A stretch of 11,693 nucleotides of DNA, from contig CAZMRK010000721.1 in assembly GCA_964568355.1 (NCBI GenBank), positions 1 through 11,693 on the forward strand. The letters are read 5' to 3'. Positions 1 to 7,303 of the stretch are shown here, piece by piece. This DNA comes from JAJPJX01 sp964568355. GTDB taxonomy: Bacteria > Acidobacteriota > Terriglobia > Bryobacterales > Bryobacteraceae. The notes below the pieces were generated by a model. It saw only the letters and a program-made list of their open reading frames with translations, did no database searches and had not been told where the DNA came from. Within the stretch, counting starts at the first letter, position 1. Each line of letters opens with the position of its first letter. The translations under genes and the position numbers were made by a program.

Positions 1-1752
1 ATCTGCATCATCATTCTGGTGTTCCTGCCGTTGATGACGCTGGAGGGCATGGAAGGCAAGATGTTCGCGCCGCTGGCTTATACCATCGCCATCGCGCTGG
101 GCATTTCACTGATTCTCTCCCTGACGCTTTCGCCCGTGCTATCGTCCTACCTGCTGAAGGGCGGCGCCGAGCATGACACGCTGCTGGTCCGGCTGGGCAA
201 GCGGCCCTATATGGCCATCCTGCGCTGGGCGACGCATAACGAGATGAAGACCATCGCCGTTGCCCTGATTCTTTTCGTCGGATCGATTTCCCTATTCCCC
301 TATCTCGGCACTTCGTTCATTCCGGAGATGCGCGAGGGATGTATCTCTCCGAATATCGACCGCGTGCCGAACATCTCGCTGGACGAATCGATCAAGATGG
401 AGATGGAGGCGATGAAACTGGTGGCGTCGGTGCCGGGCGTCGAGCGGGTGGTCTCGCGCCTGGGGCGCGGCGAATCGCCGGCGGATCCGGCAGGTCCCAA
501 TGAGACCGACGTGATGGCGACCATCGCGCCTCTAGAGCGCCGCAAGCCTGGCCAGAGCCAGGATGAGATCGCCGCCGAGATCCGGCGCCGCTTTTCGGTC
601 CTGCCCGGCGTAAACATCGTGATGGCCCAGCCCATCTCCGACCGCGTGGACGAAATGGTGACGGGCGTGCGTGCGGATGTGGCCGTGAAGATCTTCGGCG
701 ATGATCTGAATGTGCTCATCGAAAAGGCCAACGAGATCGCCAAGGTGGCGCATACGATTCGCGGGATGCGCGACACGCGCGTCGACCGGGTGGGCGGCCA
801 GCAATATCTGAACATCACCATCGACCGGCAAGCCATCGCGCGGCATGGGTTGAACGCCTCCAACGTACACGACGTGATCGAGACCGCGATCGGCGGAAGG
901 GTCACTACGGACATCTATGAAGGCGAACGGCGCTTTCAGGCTGTCGTGCGCTATCCGGCGCGGCTTCGCAACAGCGTGGGTGAGATCCGGCAGATCCTCT
1001 TGAACACTCCGGACGGCGCCAAGGTTCCGCTGGAAAACCTGGCGCGCGTCGAGGTGGTGGAGGGACCCGCCCAGATCAATCGCGAGATGGCCAAGCGGCG
1101 CATCGTGGTGGGGGTGAACGTACAGGATCGGGATCTGGGCGGGTTCGTGGAGGAATTGAAACAAAAGACGGCGCGCAACGTGCAACTGCCGCCGGGCTAC
1201 TACATCCAGTGGGGCGGCCAGTTCCAGAATATGGAGCGCGCCCTCCGGCACCTGAAGATTATTGTTCCTATTACGATCGGGGCGATCTTTTTCCTGCTGT
1301 TCCTGCTGTTCCGGTCGCTGCGGTTTGCCAGCCTGATCATCCTGGTACTGCCGTTCGCATCGATTGGCGGCATCGTGGCTCTGTTTGTGAGCGGTGAATA
1401 TCTTTCCGTACCTGCGTCGGTCGGCTTCATCGCGCTTTGGGGGATCGCCGTGCTGAACGGCGTTGTGCTGGTGTCCTACATCCGGAAACTGCGCGACAAC
1501 GGGGTGGAGCAGCGCATGGCGGCGATCGAGGGGGCCAAGATGCGCTTCCGGCCGGTGATGATGACAGCCACGGTGGCAGCACTCGGGTTGATTCCGTTTC
1601 TGTTTGAGACTGGACCGGGCTCGGAGGTGCAGAAGCCGCTGGCGATTGTGGTGATTGGAGGGCTGATCACCTCCACCATGCTCACGTTGGTGGTGGTGCC
1701 CACACTCTATCGCTTCTTCGACGGAGGGCCCCAGAAACCGGTGATAGAATAG
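1..1752 (+). CDS. Heavy-metal efflux (HME) family RND transporter, C-terminal part (5' truncated)
   Basis: This is the inner-membrane pump of a tripartite RND system of the CzcA/CusA type, which exports metal ions by proton antiport. The frame is open from base 1 (ATC TGC ATC...) to TAG at 1750-1752, giving 583 residues of a protein normally about 1,030-1,050 long, so roughly the first 45% lies off the window. The fragment starts in the middle membrane block (FLPLMTLEGMEGKMFAPLAY), followed by the large second periplasmic porter/docking loop (about residues 100-410) and the last membrane helices. Family landmarks are RVVSRLGRGE..ADP, DEMVTGVRADVAVKIFG, WGGQFQNMERA, GIAVLNGVVLVSYI and GSEVQKPLAIVVIGG. 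From memory of E. coli CusA, its periplasmic copper-binding methionines do not appear conserved: the DEGDLLYMP-like segment reads REGCISPNI and the DMLATG segment reads DEMVTG. The substrate is therefore more likely a divalent cation than Cu(I), or is unknown. Membrane-fusion and outer-membrane partners would be expected upstream. Confidence 0.93.
   Translation: MCIIILVFLPLMTLEGMEGKMFAPLAYTIAIALGISLILSLTLSPVLSSYLLKGGAEHDTLLVRLGKRPYMAILRWATHNEMKTIAVALILFVGSISLFPYLGTSFIPEMREGCISPNIDRVPNISLDESIKMEMEAMKLVASVPGVERVVSRLGRGESPADPAGPNETDVMATIAPLERRKPGQSQDEIAAEIRRRFSVLPGVNIVMAQPISDRVDEMVTGVRADVAVKIFGDDLNVLIEKANEIAKVAHTIRGMRDTRVDRVGGQQYLNITIDRQAIARHGLNASNVHDVIETAIGGRVTTDIYEGERRFQAVVRYPARLRNSVGEIRQILLNTPDGAKVPLENLARVEVVEGPAQINREMAKRRIVVGVNVQDRDLGGFVEELKQKTARNVQLPPGYYIQWGGQFQNMERALRHLKIIVPITIGAIFFLLFLLFRSLRFASLIILVLPFASIGGIVALFVSGEYLSVPASVGFIALWGIAVLNGVVLVSYIRKLRDNGVEQRMAAIEGAKMRFRPVMMTATVAALGLIPFLFETGPGSEVQKPLAIVVIGGLITSTMLTLVVVPTLYRFFDGGPQKPVIE
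1745..1750 (+). promoter_or_regulatory. Putative extended -10 element (TGaTAGAAT) for the PSD1 gene
   Basis: TAGAAT lies inside the last codons of the RND gene and is preceded by TG at 1742-1743, an extended -10 form. Counting 7 bases downstream puts the transcription start near 1757, only 5 bases before the ATG at 1762. No convincing -35 lies 16-18 bases upstream. Since the RND gene ends only 9 bases before the ATG, read-through could equally supply this gene. Confidence 0.35.
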
Positions 1753-1761
1753 CGCCCAGAG

Positions 1762-4700
1762 ATGCGCTCGGGAATCCGGTATATCGGGGTTGCGATGTGT
1801 CTGGCCGGTGCGACGTGGGGCGCGCCCGCGGACCTGAACGGTGTTGAATTCTTTGAGAGCCGGATCCGTCCGGTCTTCGCCAGCCGCTGTTATTTCTGTC
1901 ATAGCGCCAAGGCGACGCAGGTGCAGGGGGGCTTGCGGCTGGACACACCGGCGGCGATCCGACAAGGCGGAAACTCCGGCCCGGTGATCCAGCCCGGCGA
2001 GCCCGAAAAGAGCCTCCTGCTGCGCGCCGTGCGCTATCAGGACAAGGAACTGAAGATGCCGCCAGGCAAGGCACTCCCTGCGGAGGCGGTGGCTGACATC
2101 GAAAGCTGGATTCGTGGCGGCGCGGCACTGCCGGCGGAAGCCGCAACCGCCGCTCCGGTATCTTCCGGACGCACGTTTTGGGCCTTCGAACGGCCGAAAG
2201 AATCGCCGGTTCCGACGGTTCGGATGGCCGGCTGGCCCGCCAACGAGATCGACCATTTCATCCTGGCGAAACTGGAACAAAAGGGACTGCGCCCCTCTCC
2301 GCCGGCGGACAAGCGTACGCTGATCCGGCGGGTTACATACGATTTGACCGGTTTGCCTGCCACCCAAGCCGAAATCGAGGCGTTCGCCGCCGATCGTTCG
2401 CCGGCTGCCTACGCTCGCCTGGTGGACCGCCTGCTGGCTTCGCCGCGCTACGGAGAACGTTGGGCGCGTTATTGGCTGGATGTAGCACGATATTCCGACG
2501 CACGAAATGTCGGCGAACGCTTCCCCTGGTCGTATACCTATCGGGATTGGGTGATTCGCGCCTTCAATGAAGATCTGCCCTACGACCGGTTTGTCGAGTT
2601 GCAGCTTGCCGCCGACGTACTGCCTGGCAAGCGCGACGTCCGCGATTTGGCCGCGCTCGGTTTTCTGAGCCTGGGACGCGATTTCCCCAAGACATTTCCA
2701 GAGACGGTGGACGACCGCATTGATGTCGTCACCCGCGGATTTCTGGGGCTGACCGTCGCCTGCGCGCGCTGCCACGACCACAAGTACGATCCCATTCCGA
2801 CCAAGGATTACTATTCGCTCTATTCCATTTTTTCCAACATCCGCGAGCCGCGCGAACTACCCCTGGTGGCCGCATCCACGGCGGCGCGCCCGGAACTCGA
2901 CCGTGTGTGGCAGCCGCGCTTGCAACATATCCGGGAGGTGGACGCCGAATATCGCCGGAAGCGCTGCGCGGAAATGGTCTCGTTCTTCAAGACGCAGATC
3001 GCCGACTATCTCGTCGCCACTCGGGATTCGCGGAATCTCAGCAATACGGAGATCGAGGAACTGGTTAAAGACCGGCAATTGAACCTGCACATGCTGAGCC
3101 GCTGGCGCAGCTACCTGGCTGAGTCACGGGCTAGGAAAGAGCCGGTTTTTCAGATCTGGCACGCCCTGGCAGATCTTCCCGACGCCGAGTTTGCGACCAA
3201 AGCCGGACCGGTGCTGAAAGGCCAGACGGGCGTCAATCCGCGTGTGGCCGCGGAGTTTCATCAGCATCCTCCCGCATCCTTGCGCGAAGCTGCCAATCTC
3301 TATGCCGCCGTGCTCCTGAAATACGACCGGCCGGAGACGCTGGCATCCGCCGAAGAAGAGCCTCTGCGCCTGGCACTGCGCTCTCCGCAAGCGCCGGTGA
3401 ATGTCCCGGTAGAGGAATTCGAGCTGATTTATACCGAAGGCGACGGCAACAATACGCGGGGCTTCGAACGACGATACGAAGCGATGCGCGCCAGCTATGC
3501 CTATGCGGGGGCTTCGCCGCGTGCCATGGTGCTCGAAGATGTTCCGTCTCCCCAGCCGGTACACGTTTTCATCCGAGGCAATCCGAACAACCCAGGCGTG
3601 GAGACTCCGCCCCATTTCCTCAGTTGCCTGGCCGGGCCGGAACCGGCTGTCTTCCGCAAAGGCAGCGGGAGGCTGGAGCTGGCGCAGGCGGTCGCTTCGC
3701 CGGCCAATCCCCTTACGGCCCGCGTAATGGTCAACCGCGTCTGGATGCATCATTTCGGTGTGGGACTCGTGCGCACCCCCAGCGATTTCGGTGTGCGCGG
3801 CGATGCGCCGACGCATCCGGAACTGCTGGACTATCTGGCGGTGCGCTTCATGCAATCCGGCTGGTCAATAAAGAGCCTGCACCGGCTGATCCTGCTTTCG
3901 GCCACGTACCGGCAGAGCAGCCAGGACAATCCCGAGTCGCGGCAGATAGATCCGGAGAACCAGTTGCTCTGGCGAATGAATCGCCAGCGTCTGGATATTG
4001 AGGCTCTGCGCGATTCGCTGCTGGCCGTCTCCGGGCGGCTGGATCTGACGGCAGATGGCCCGCCGTTTTCGCTTACGGGGTTGCCCACAGTTCCCCGGCG
4101 TACGGTGTACGGCTTCATCGAGCGCGGGCGCGTTCCAGGCTTCCTCAGCAATTTCGATTTTGCCAGTCCGGATCAGCACGCTCCGTTGCGCTACAACACG
4201 ACGGTGCCGCAGCAGGCGCTGTTTTTGTTGAACAGCCCGTTCGTAGCCGAGCAGGCGAGGCACCTGGCGCATCGCCCGGAAGTGGAACGCCTCAGCGATG
4301 CGCAGCAGCGCATCGGCGAGATGTATCGCATTGTGTTTGGGCGGGCGCCCTCCTCGCATGAGGTGGAGCTTGGGAAGCGCTTTCTGGCTTCGGCGGCGAG
4401 TTCTCAGCCTGCCGCCGCTCCGCAGGCCGCATGGCAATACGGCTATGGGGAGTTCGATGCAGCCACGGGGCGTGTGAAATCCTTCGCGCCGTTCCGCTAT
4501 TTCGTGGACGATTCCTGGCAGGGGGCCTCCATGCTGCCGGCGCGGGGTAGCGGCAGCGCGGCCTTGCGGCCCAATGGTGGAACCCCAGGGGACGACGCAC
4601 GTCATGCGGTGATCCGCCGCTGGGTCAGCCCGGTGAGCGGTAAAGTCAGCATCGAAGGCATGCTGCGGCACAACCAGGATGCGCTCGGCACCGGCGATGG

Positions 4701-5010
4701 CGTCCGGGCGAGGATTGTTTCCAGCCGGTTGGGCGAACTGGCCACCTGGGTCGCGGCAGGCTCCACCGCGGAAACCAAGCTGGGCGGTATCGCGGTCGAA
4801 AAGGGCGACACGCTCGACTTCCTTGTGGACGGGCGGAGCGATGTCGAGAACGACGCTTTTGTCTGGGCCCCTGCCCTCCGCCTGCAAGGCTCGGAGACTC
4901 GCTGGAGCGCTACCGCCGATTTTCGCGGTCCGGCCGACGAACCGCTATCGCCCTGGGAGCGCTACGCGGAAGTGCTGCTCCAGACCAACGAATTCGCATT
5001 TGTCGATTGA
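1762..5010 (+). CDS. PSD1 and planctomycete cytochrome c domain-containing protein (PSCyt1-DUF1549-DUF1553)
   Basis: This is an exported c-type cytochrome-like protein of 1,082 residues with unestablished function. An N-terminal Sec-type signal (about residues 1-21, ending TWGA) leads into a PSCyt1 domain with heme motif CYFCH (43-47) and a downstream KMPPG (98-102) whose Met is the likely axial ligand. DUF1549 spans about 160-365 (TFWAF, DLTGLPA, YGERWARYWLD) and contains the family's second CxxCH, CARCHDHKYDP (334-343). DUF1553 starts near 635 (NPLTARVMVNRVWMHHFG, SDFGVRGDAPTHPELLDYLA, PQQALFLLNSPF). A region of about 155 residues (roughly 890-1045) then interrupts DUF1553 before its conserved end, LSPWERYAEVLLQTNEFAFVD. 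The insert is rich in beta-type sequence (WQYGYGEFD, DTLDFLVDGR) and resembles a carbohydrate-binding or jelly-roll beta-sandwich. The start ATG follows the RND stop by 9 bases and gives a good signal peptide. The stop overlaps the ribosome binding site of the DUF1501 gene, so the two are surely co-expressed; PSD1-DUF1501 pairs are common in Planctomycetes and Acidobacteria. Confidence 0.93.
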   Translation: MRSGIRYIGVAMCLAGATWGAPADLNGVEFFESRIRPVFASRCYFCHSAKATQVQGGLRLDTPAAIRQGGNSGPVIQPGEPEKSLLLRAVRYQDKELKMPPGKALPAEAVADIESWIRGGAALPAEAATAAPVSSGRTFWAFERPKESPVPTVRMAGWPANEIDHFILAKLEQKGLRPSPPADKRTLIRRVTYDLTGLPATQAEIEAFAADRSPAAYARLVDRLLASPRYGERWARYWLDVARYSDARNVGERFPWSYTYRDWVIRAFNEDLPYDRFVELQLAADVLPGKRDVRDLAALGFLSLGRDFPKTFPETVDDRIDVVTRGFLGLTVACARCHDHKYDPIPTKDYYSLYSIFSNIREPRELPLVAASTAARPELDRVWQPRLQHIREVDAEYRRKRCAEMVSFFKTQIADYLVATRDSRNLSNTEIEELVKDRQLNLHMLSRWRSYLAESRARKEPVFQIWHALADLPDAEFATKAGPVLKGQTGVNPRVAAEFHQHPPASLREAANLYAAVLLKYDRPETLASAEEEPLRLALRSPQAPVNVPVEEFELIYTEGDGNNTRGFERRYEAMRASYAYAGASPRAMVLEDVPSPQPVHVFIRGNPNNPGVETPPHFLSCLAGPEPAVFRKGSGRLELAQAVASPANPLTARVMVNRVWMHHFGVGLVRTPSDFGVRGDAPTHPELLDYLAVRFMQSGWSIKSLHRLILLSATYRQSSQDNPESRQIDPENQLLWRMNRQRLDIEALRDSLLAVSGRLDLTADGPPFSLTGLPTVPRRTVYGFIERGRVPGFLSNFDFASPDQHAPLRYNTTVPQQALFLLNSPFVAEQARHLAHRPEVERLSDAQQRIGEMYRIVFGRAPSSHEVELGKRFLASAASSQPAAAPQAAWQYGYGEFDAATGRVKSFAPFRYFVDDSWQGASMLPARGSGSAALRPNGGTPGDDARHAVIRRWVSPVSGKVSIEGMLRHNQDALGTGDGVRARIVSSRLGELATWVAAGSTAETKLGGIAVEKGDTLDFLVDGRSDVENDAFVWAPALRLQGSETRWSATADFRGPADEPLSPWERYAEVLLQTNEFAFVD

Positions 5011-5013
5011 GGA
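5009..5013 (+). promoter_or_regulatory. Shine-Dalgarno GAGGA for the DUF1501 gene
   Basis: GAGGA overlaps the TGA stop (5008-5010) of the PSD1 gene and lies 4 bases before ATG 5018. It decides the start: the same frame is open further upstream inside the PSD1 gene, but only this ATG has a binding site and is followed at once by the twin-arginine signal. The overlap suggests translational coupling. Confidence 0.75.
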
Positions 5014-5017
5014 TGCC

Positions 5018-6451
5018 ATGAACTGGAAGAATCGCTTTCTCACCCGCCGCGAGATGTTGCAGCAGAGCGGGATGGGTATGGGGGCCGTGGCGCTGACCGC
5101 GCTGCTTGGCAAGACCGGCCATCTGCAAGCCGCACCTACCGGCGGAGCCATCAATCCCATGGCGCCCAAGGCTGCTCCCCTGCCCGCCAAAGCCAAGCGG
5201 GTGGTACACCTGTTCATGAACGGAGGCCCGTCTCATGTGGACACCTTCGACCCCAAGCCATCGCTCACCCGCTACGGCGGTAAGCCGATCCCCATTACGT
5301 TGAAGACCGAGCGGCGCACCGGCGCGGCGTTTCCCACGCCCTTCCAGTTTCATCGCTATGGGCAAAGCGGCATCGAAGTCAGCGAGATCTTTTCCAACGT
5401 AGGGAAACAGGCGGATGAGCTTTGCGTCGTCCGGTCCATGTGCAGCGACATCCCCAATCATGAGCCGTCGCTGATGATGATGAACTGCGGCGAGGTGCGC
5501 CAGGTGCGGCCCAGCTTTGGCTCCTGGGTAACCTACGGACTGGGCTCGGAGAACGAAAATCTGCCGGGTTTTATCGTTCTGTGTCCGGACGGCCTGCCGA
5601 CGCAGGGGACGCAGAACTGGCGTTCGGCATTTTTGCCCGGCGCCTACCAGGGCACGCGCATCGACACGCGCGAAACGCGGATCGAGAAGTTGATCGAGAA
5701 TATCCAGAATCGCTATTCCACGCGTGAAGAGCAGCGGCGCCAGTTGGACCTGCTTTCCGAGCTGAACCGCGACTATCAACAGCGCCGCCAGGAAGATTCC
5801 CTGCTCGAGTCTCGCATGCAGTCGTTCGAACTGGCATTTCGGATGCAAATGGAAGCGGACGAGGCCTTCGATCTCTCCAAAGAGCCGGAGAGCGTGAAGA
5901 AGATGTACGGGGAAGGCTTGCAGGCGCGGCAGATGATGATCGCCCGGCGGCTGCTCGAACGCGGCGTCCGCTTTGTGCAGGTTTGGCACGGCGCCGGCCA
6001 GCCGTGGGACAGCCACGACGATATCAAGGGAAACCATGGCCGCCTGGCGCGCGAATGCGATCAGCCGATCGCCGCGCTGCTGATGGATTTGAAGCAACGG
6101 GGAATGCTCGAAGATACGCTGGTCATCTGGGGCGGCGAGTTCGGCCGCACACCGACCGTGGAGTTGCCCGACGTCGGGGCGAATTCCGGCATGGTCAATG
6201 GCCGCGATCACAATCCGTACGGTTTCTCGATGTGGGTGGCGGGAGCGGGCATGAAGAGAGGCTATGCTCACGGCGCGACCGACGAGTTCGGATTCGCTGC
6301 CGCGGAACAGAAGGTGCACGTCCACGATCTGCATGCGACGCTGCTGCAACGGCTGGGCTTCGATCACGAGAAATTTACCTATCGCTACGCCGGACGCGAC
6401 TTCCGCCTGACCGATGTCCACGGCAAAGTGGTTCGTGAGCTTCTGGCCTGA
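5018..6451 (+). CDS. DUF1501 domain-containing protein with Tat-type signal
   Basis: This 477-residue protein belongs to DUF1501, a family related to the alkaline phosphatase/sulfatase fold whose reaction is unknown. The N-terminus has a twin-arginine motif (LTRREML, Arg10-Arg11) followed by a hydrophobic stretch GAVALTALLG and an Ala-rich cleavage region near 38-40, so export in folded form by Tat is predicted. Family landmarks are FMNGGPSHVDTFDPK (66-80), SDIPNHEPSLMMMNCG (143-158), the PWDSHDDIKGNH segment (329-340), WGGEFGRTP (371-379), NGRDHNPYGFS (394-404) and VHDLHATLLQRLGF (435-448). The conserved Asp, His and Glu residues in these blocks would be the metal or active-site candidates by analogy with the superfamily. 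A Glu/Arg/Gln-rich, probably helical stretch lies at about 220-285. It is translated from the GAGGA site overlapping the PSD1 stop, 7 bases after it, and so forms a two-gene unit with that cytochrome. A joint periplasmic oxidative or hydrolytic role is only a guess. Confidence 0.92.
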   Translation: MNWKNRFLTRREMLQQSGMGMGAVALTALLGKTGHLQAAPTGGAINPMAPKAAPLPAKAKRVVHLFMNGGPSHVDTFDPKPSLTRYGGKPIPITLKTERRTGAAFPTPFQFHRYGQSGIEVSEIFSNVGKQADELCVVRSMCSDIPNHEPSLMMMNCGEVRQVRPSFGSWVTYGLGSENENLPGFIVLCPDGLPTQGTQNWRSAFLPGAYQGTRIDTRETRIEKLIENIQNRYSTREEQRRQLDLLSELNRDYQQRRQEDSLLESRMQSFELAFRMQMEADEAFDLSKEPESVKKMYGEGLQARQMMIARRLLERGVRFVQVWHGAGQPWDSHDDIKGNHGRLARECDQPIAALLMDLKQRGMLEDTLVIWGGEFGRTPTVELPDVGANSGMVNGRDHNPYGFSMWVAGAGMKRGYAHGATDEFGFAAAEQKVHVHDLHATLLQRLGFDHEKFTYRYAGRDFRLTDVHGKVVRELLA

Positions 6452-6463
6452 GGCGCGTCCGGC

Positions 6464-6469
6464 TATACT
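6464..6469 (+). promoter_or_regulatory. Putative -10 element TATACT (leaderless promoter) of the DUF4097 gene
   Basis: TATACT matches TATAAT at five of six positions. Seven bases downstream of its last base is exactly the A of ATG 6476, so the transcript would have no leader. There is no Shine-Dalgarno between this box and the start. The -35 region (TTCTGG near 6441) is weak. Confidence 0.5.
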
Positions 6470-6475
6470 TTGCGT

Positions 6476-7252
6476 ATGTGGAAGCGGCTGGCTCTTTTTG
6501 CGCTCCTCACCGCCGCTGCCGGGCTGGCGGACGAATGGAGCAAGAGTTTTTCTGTGTCTGCGGCGGCCGAACTGCGCGTAGACACAACGGACGCCGATGT
6601 CTCGGTTCGAGCCTGGGATTTGAACCGGATCGATGCTCGGGTGATGACCACGGGCTGGAAAGTCGGGCCGGGCGAGGTCCAGGTGCGGGAGCGGCAGATC
6701 GGCAATCATGTGGAGCTGGACGTGCGGCCGCCGGTGCGCAACTGGAATATTGGAAGCAACAAAGTGCGAATCGAGTTGCAGGTACCACGCCAGACGCGTA
6801 CCGAGGTGCGGAGCGGCGATGGGCAGATCCACGTGGAAGGGATTCAGGGATCAACGCGGCTTACCACCGGAGATGGCGCGATCGAGACGGATCTTCTGGA
6901 TGGCGCACTGGAGGCCCGCACGGGCGATGGCAACATCCGCGCGCGCGGCCGCCTGGACTCGCTGCGCCTGCGAACGGGCGATGGAAGCATCCAGGCCGAC
7001 ATCCTGCAGGGCTCGAAAGTGACAGGCATGTGGCGAGTCGAAAGCGGCGATGGCAGGGTGAGAGTGCGTTTGGCGCCCGATTTCGCCGCCCAACTCGACG
7101 TGCGGACGGGGGATGGCGGCATCTCTTCCGACCTGCCGCTCACGACAACCGCCGTGCACACTCCCTCCAAGCTGCGCGGGAGCCTGAATAACGGATCGGG
7201 GATCTTCTCCATCCGAACGCGGGACGGCGCCATTCACATCGGCTCTCTTTGA
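6476..7252 (+). CDS. Secreted DUF4097-family beta-strand repeat protein
   Basis: This 258-residue protein has a short Sec-type signal (MWKRLALFALLTAAAGLADE; cleavage probably near residue 18) followed by an all-beta repeat region of the DUF4097 (putative adhesin) type. The visible unit is a turn x-[TS]-G-D-G-x-I/V with alternating hydrophobic residues after it. GDG occurs at 114-116, 132-134, 150-152, 168-170, 191-193 and 212-214, and a final RDGAIHI sits at 248-254. The first four copies are spaced exactly 18 residues apart, which suggests a parallel beta-helix-like solenoid. A diverged copy (TTDADVSV) is at 37-44. Function is unknown; the family is often called putative adhesin without biochemical support. 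ATG 6476 is preferred over TTG 6470 because it gives a normal signal peptide and matches the predicted transcription start. No cysteine or lipobox is present, so the protein is probably periplasmic or secreted. It lies 24 bases after the DUF1501 stop but appears to have its own promoter. Confidence 0.87.
   Translation: MWKRLALFALLTAAAGLADEWSKSFSVSAAAELRVDTTDADVSVRAWDLNRIDARVMTTGWKVGPGEVQVRERQIGNHVELDVRPPVRNWNIGSNKVRIELQVPRQTRTEVRSGDGQIHVEGIQGSTRLTTGDGAIETDLLDGALEARTGDGNIRARGRLDSLRLRTGDGSIQADILQGSKVTGMWRVESGDGRVRVRLAPDFAAQLDVRTGDGGISSDLPLTTTAVHTPSKLRGSLNNGSGIFSIRTRDGAIHIGSL
6812..7117 (+). repeat. Tandem coding repeats (18-residue [TS]GDG units) within the DUF4097 gene
   Basis: Six in-frame copies of a [TS]-G-D-G-x-[IV] motif are encoded here, with GDG starting at residues 114, 132, 150, 168, 191 and 212. 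The DNA shows it as recurring gcgatgg or gagatgg words, spaced 54 bases apart for the first four copies. The repeats are degenerate at the other positions, so they are old protein-fold repeats and not a recent DNA expansion. Confidence 0.8.
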
Positions 7253-7290
7253 CGTTGAGGCGCAACCCGACGCACAGCCGGCGGGAAGGT

Positions 7291-7296
7291 TATAAT
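7291..7296 (+). promoter_or_regulatory. Consensus -10 element TATAAT (leaderless promoter) of the di-heme cytochrome gene
   Basis: This is a perfect TATAAT with 7 bases (ctgcctc) between it and ATG 7304. The predicted start is 7303 or 7304, giving a leader of 0-1 base. GGAAGG at 7284-7289 is 14 bases from the ATG and overlaps no likely transcript, so it is not a credible Shine-Dalgarno. No good -35 is visible at 16-18 bases spacing. Confidence 0.6.
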
Positions 7297-7303
7297 CTGC
7301 CTC

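Noticed and set aside
532..2781. 749-codon open frame on the minus strand
   Set aside because: It lies antisense across both the RND and PSD1 genes, is rich in His/Arg/Gln as expected of a shadow frame in GC-rich DNA, and shows no recognisable domain. It also crosses a real gene boundary.
3865..4887. 340-codon open frame on the minus strand
   Set aside because: It is antisense to the DUF1553 half of the PSD1 protein, has shadow-type composition and no start signal.
4679..5017. Upstream extension of the DUF1501 reading frame
   Set aside because: The extra 113 codons overlap the PSD1 gene out of frame and would bury the Tat signal inside the protein. GAGGA and ATG 5018 give a proper signal peptide.
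6470..6475. TTG start two codons upstream for the DUF4097 gene
   Set aside because: ATG 6476 is the stronger start codon, matches the predicted transcription start and gives a standard signal peptide.
4910..6832. 640-codon open frame on the minus strand
   Set aside because: It is antisense to the DUF1501 gene and spans into the DUF4097 gene. The composition is that of a shadow frame and the sense strand encodes well-recognised families.
6478..7191. 237-codon + strand frame inside the DUF4097 gene
   Set aside because: It is Arg/Gly/Ala-rich shadow sequence in another frame; the repeat protein in the main frame explains the region.
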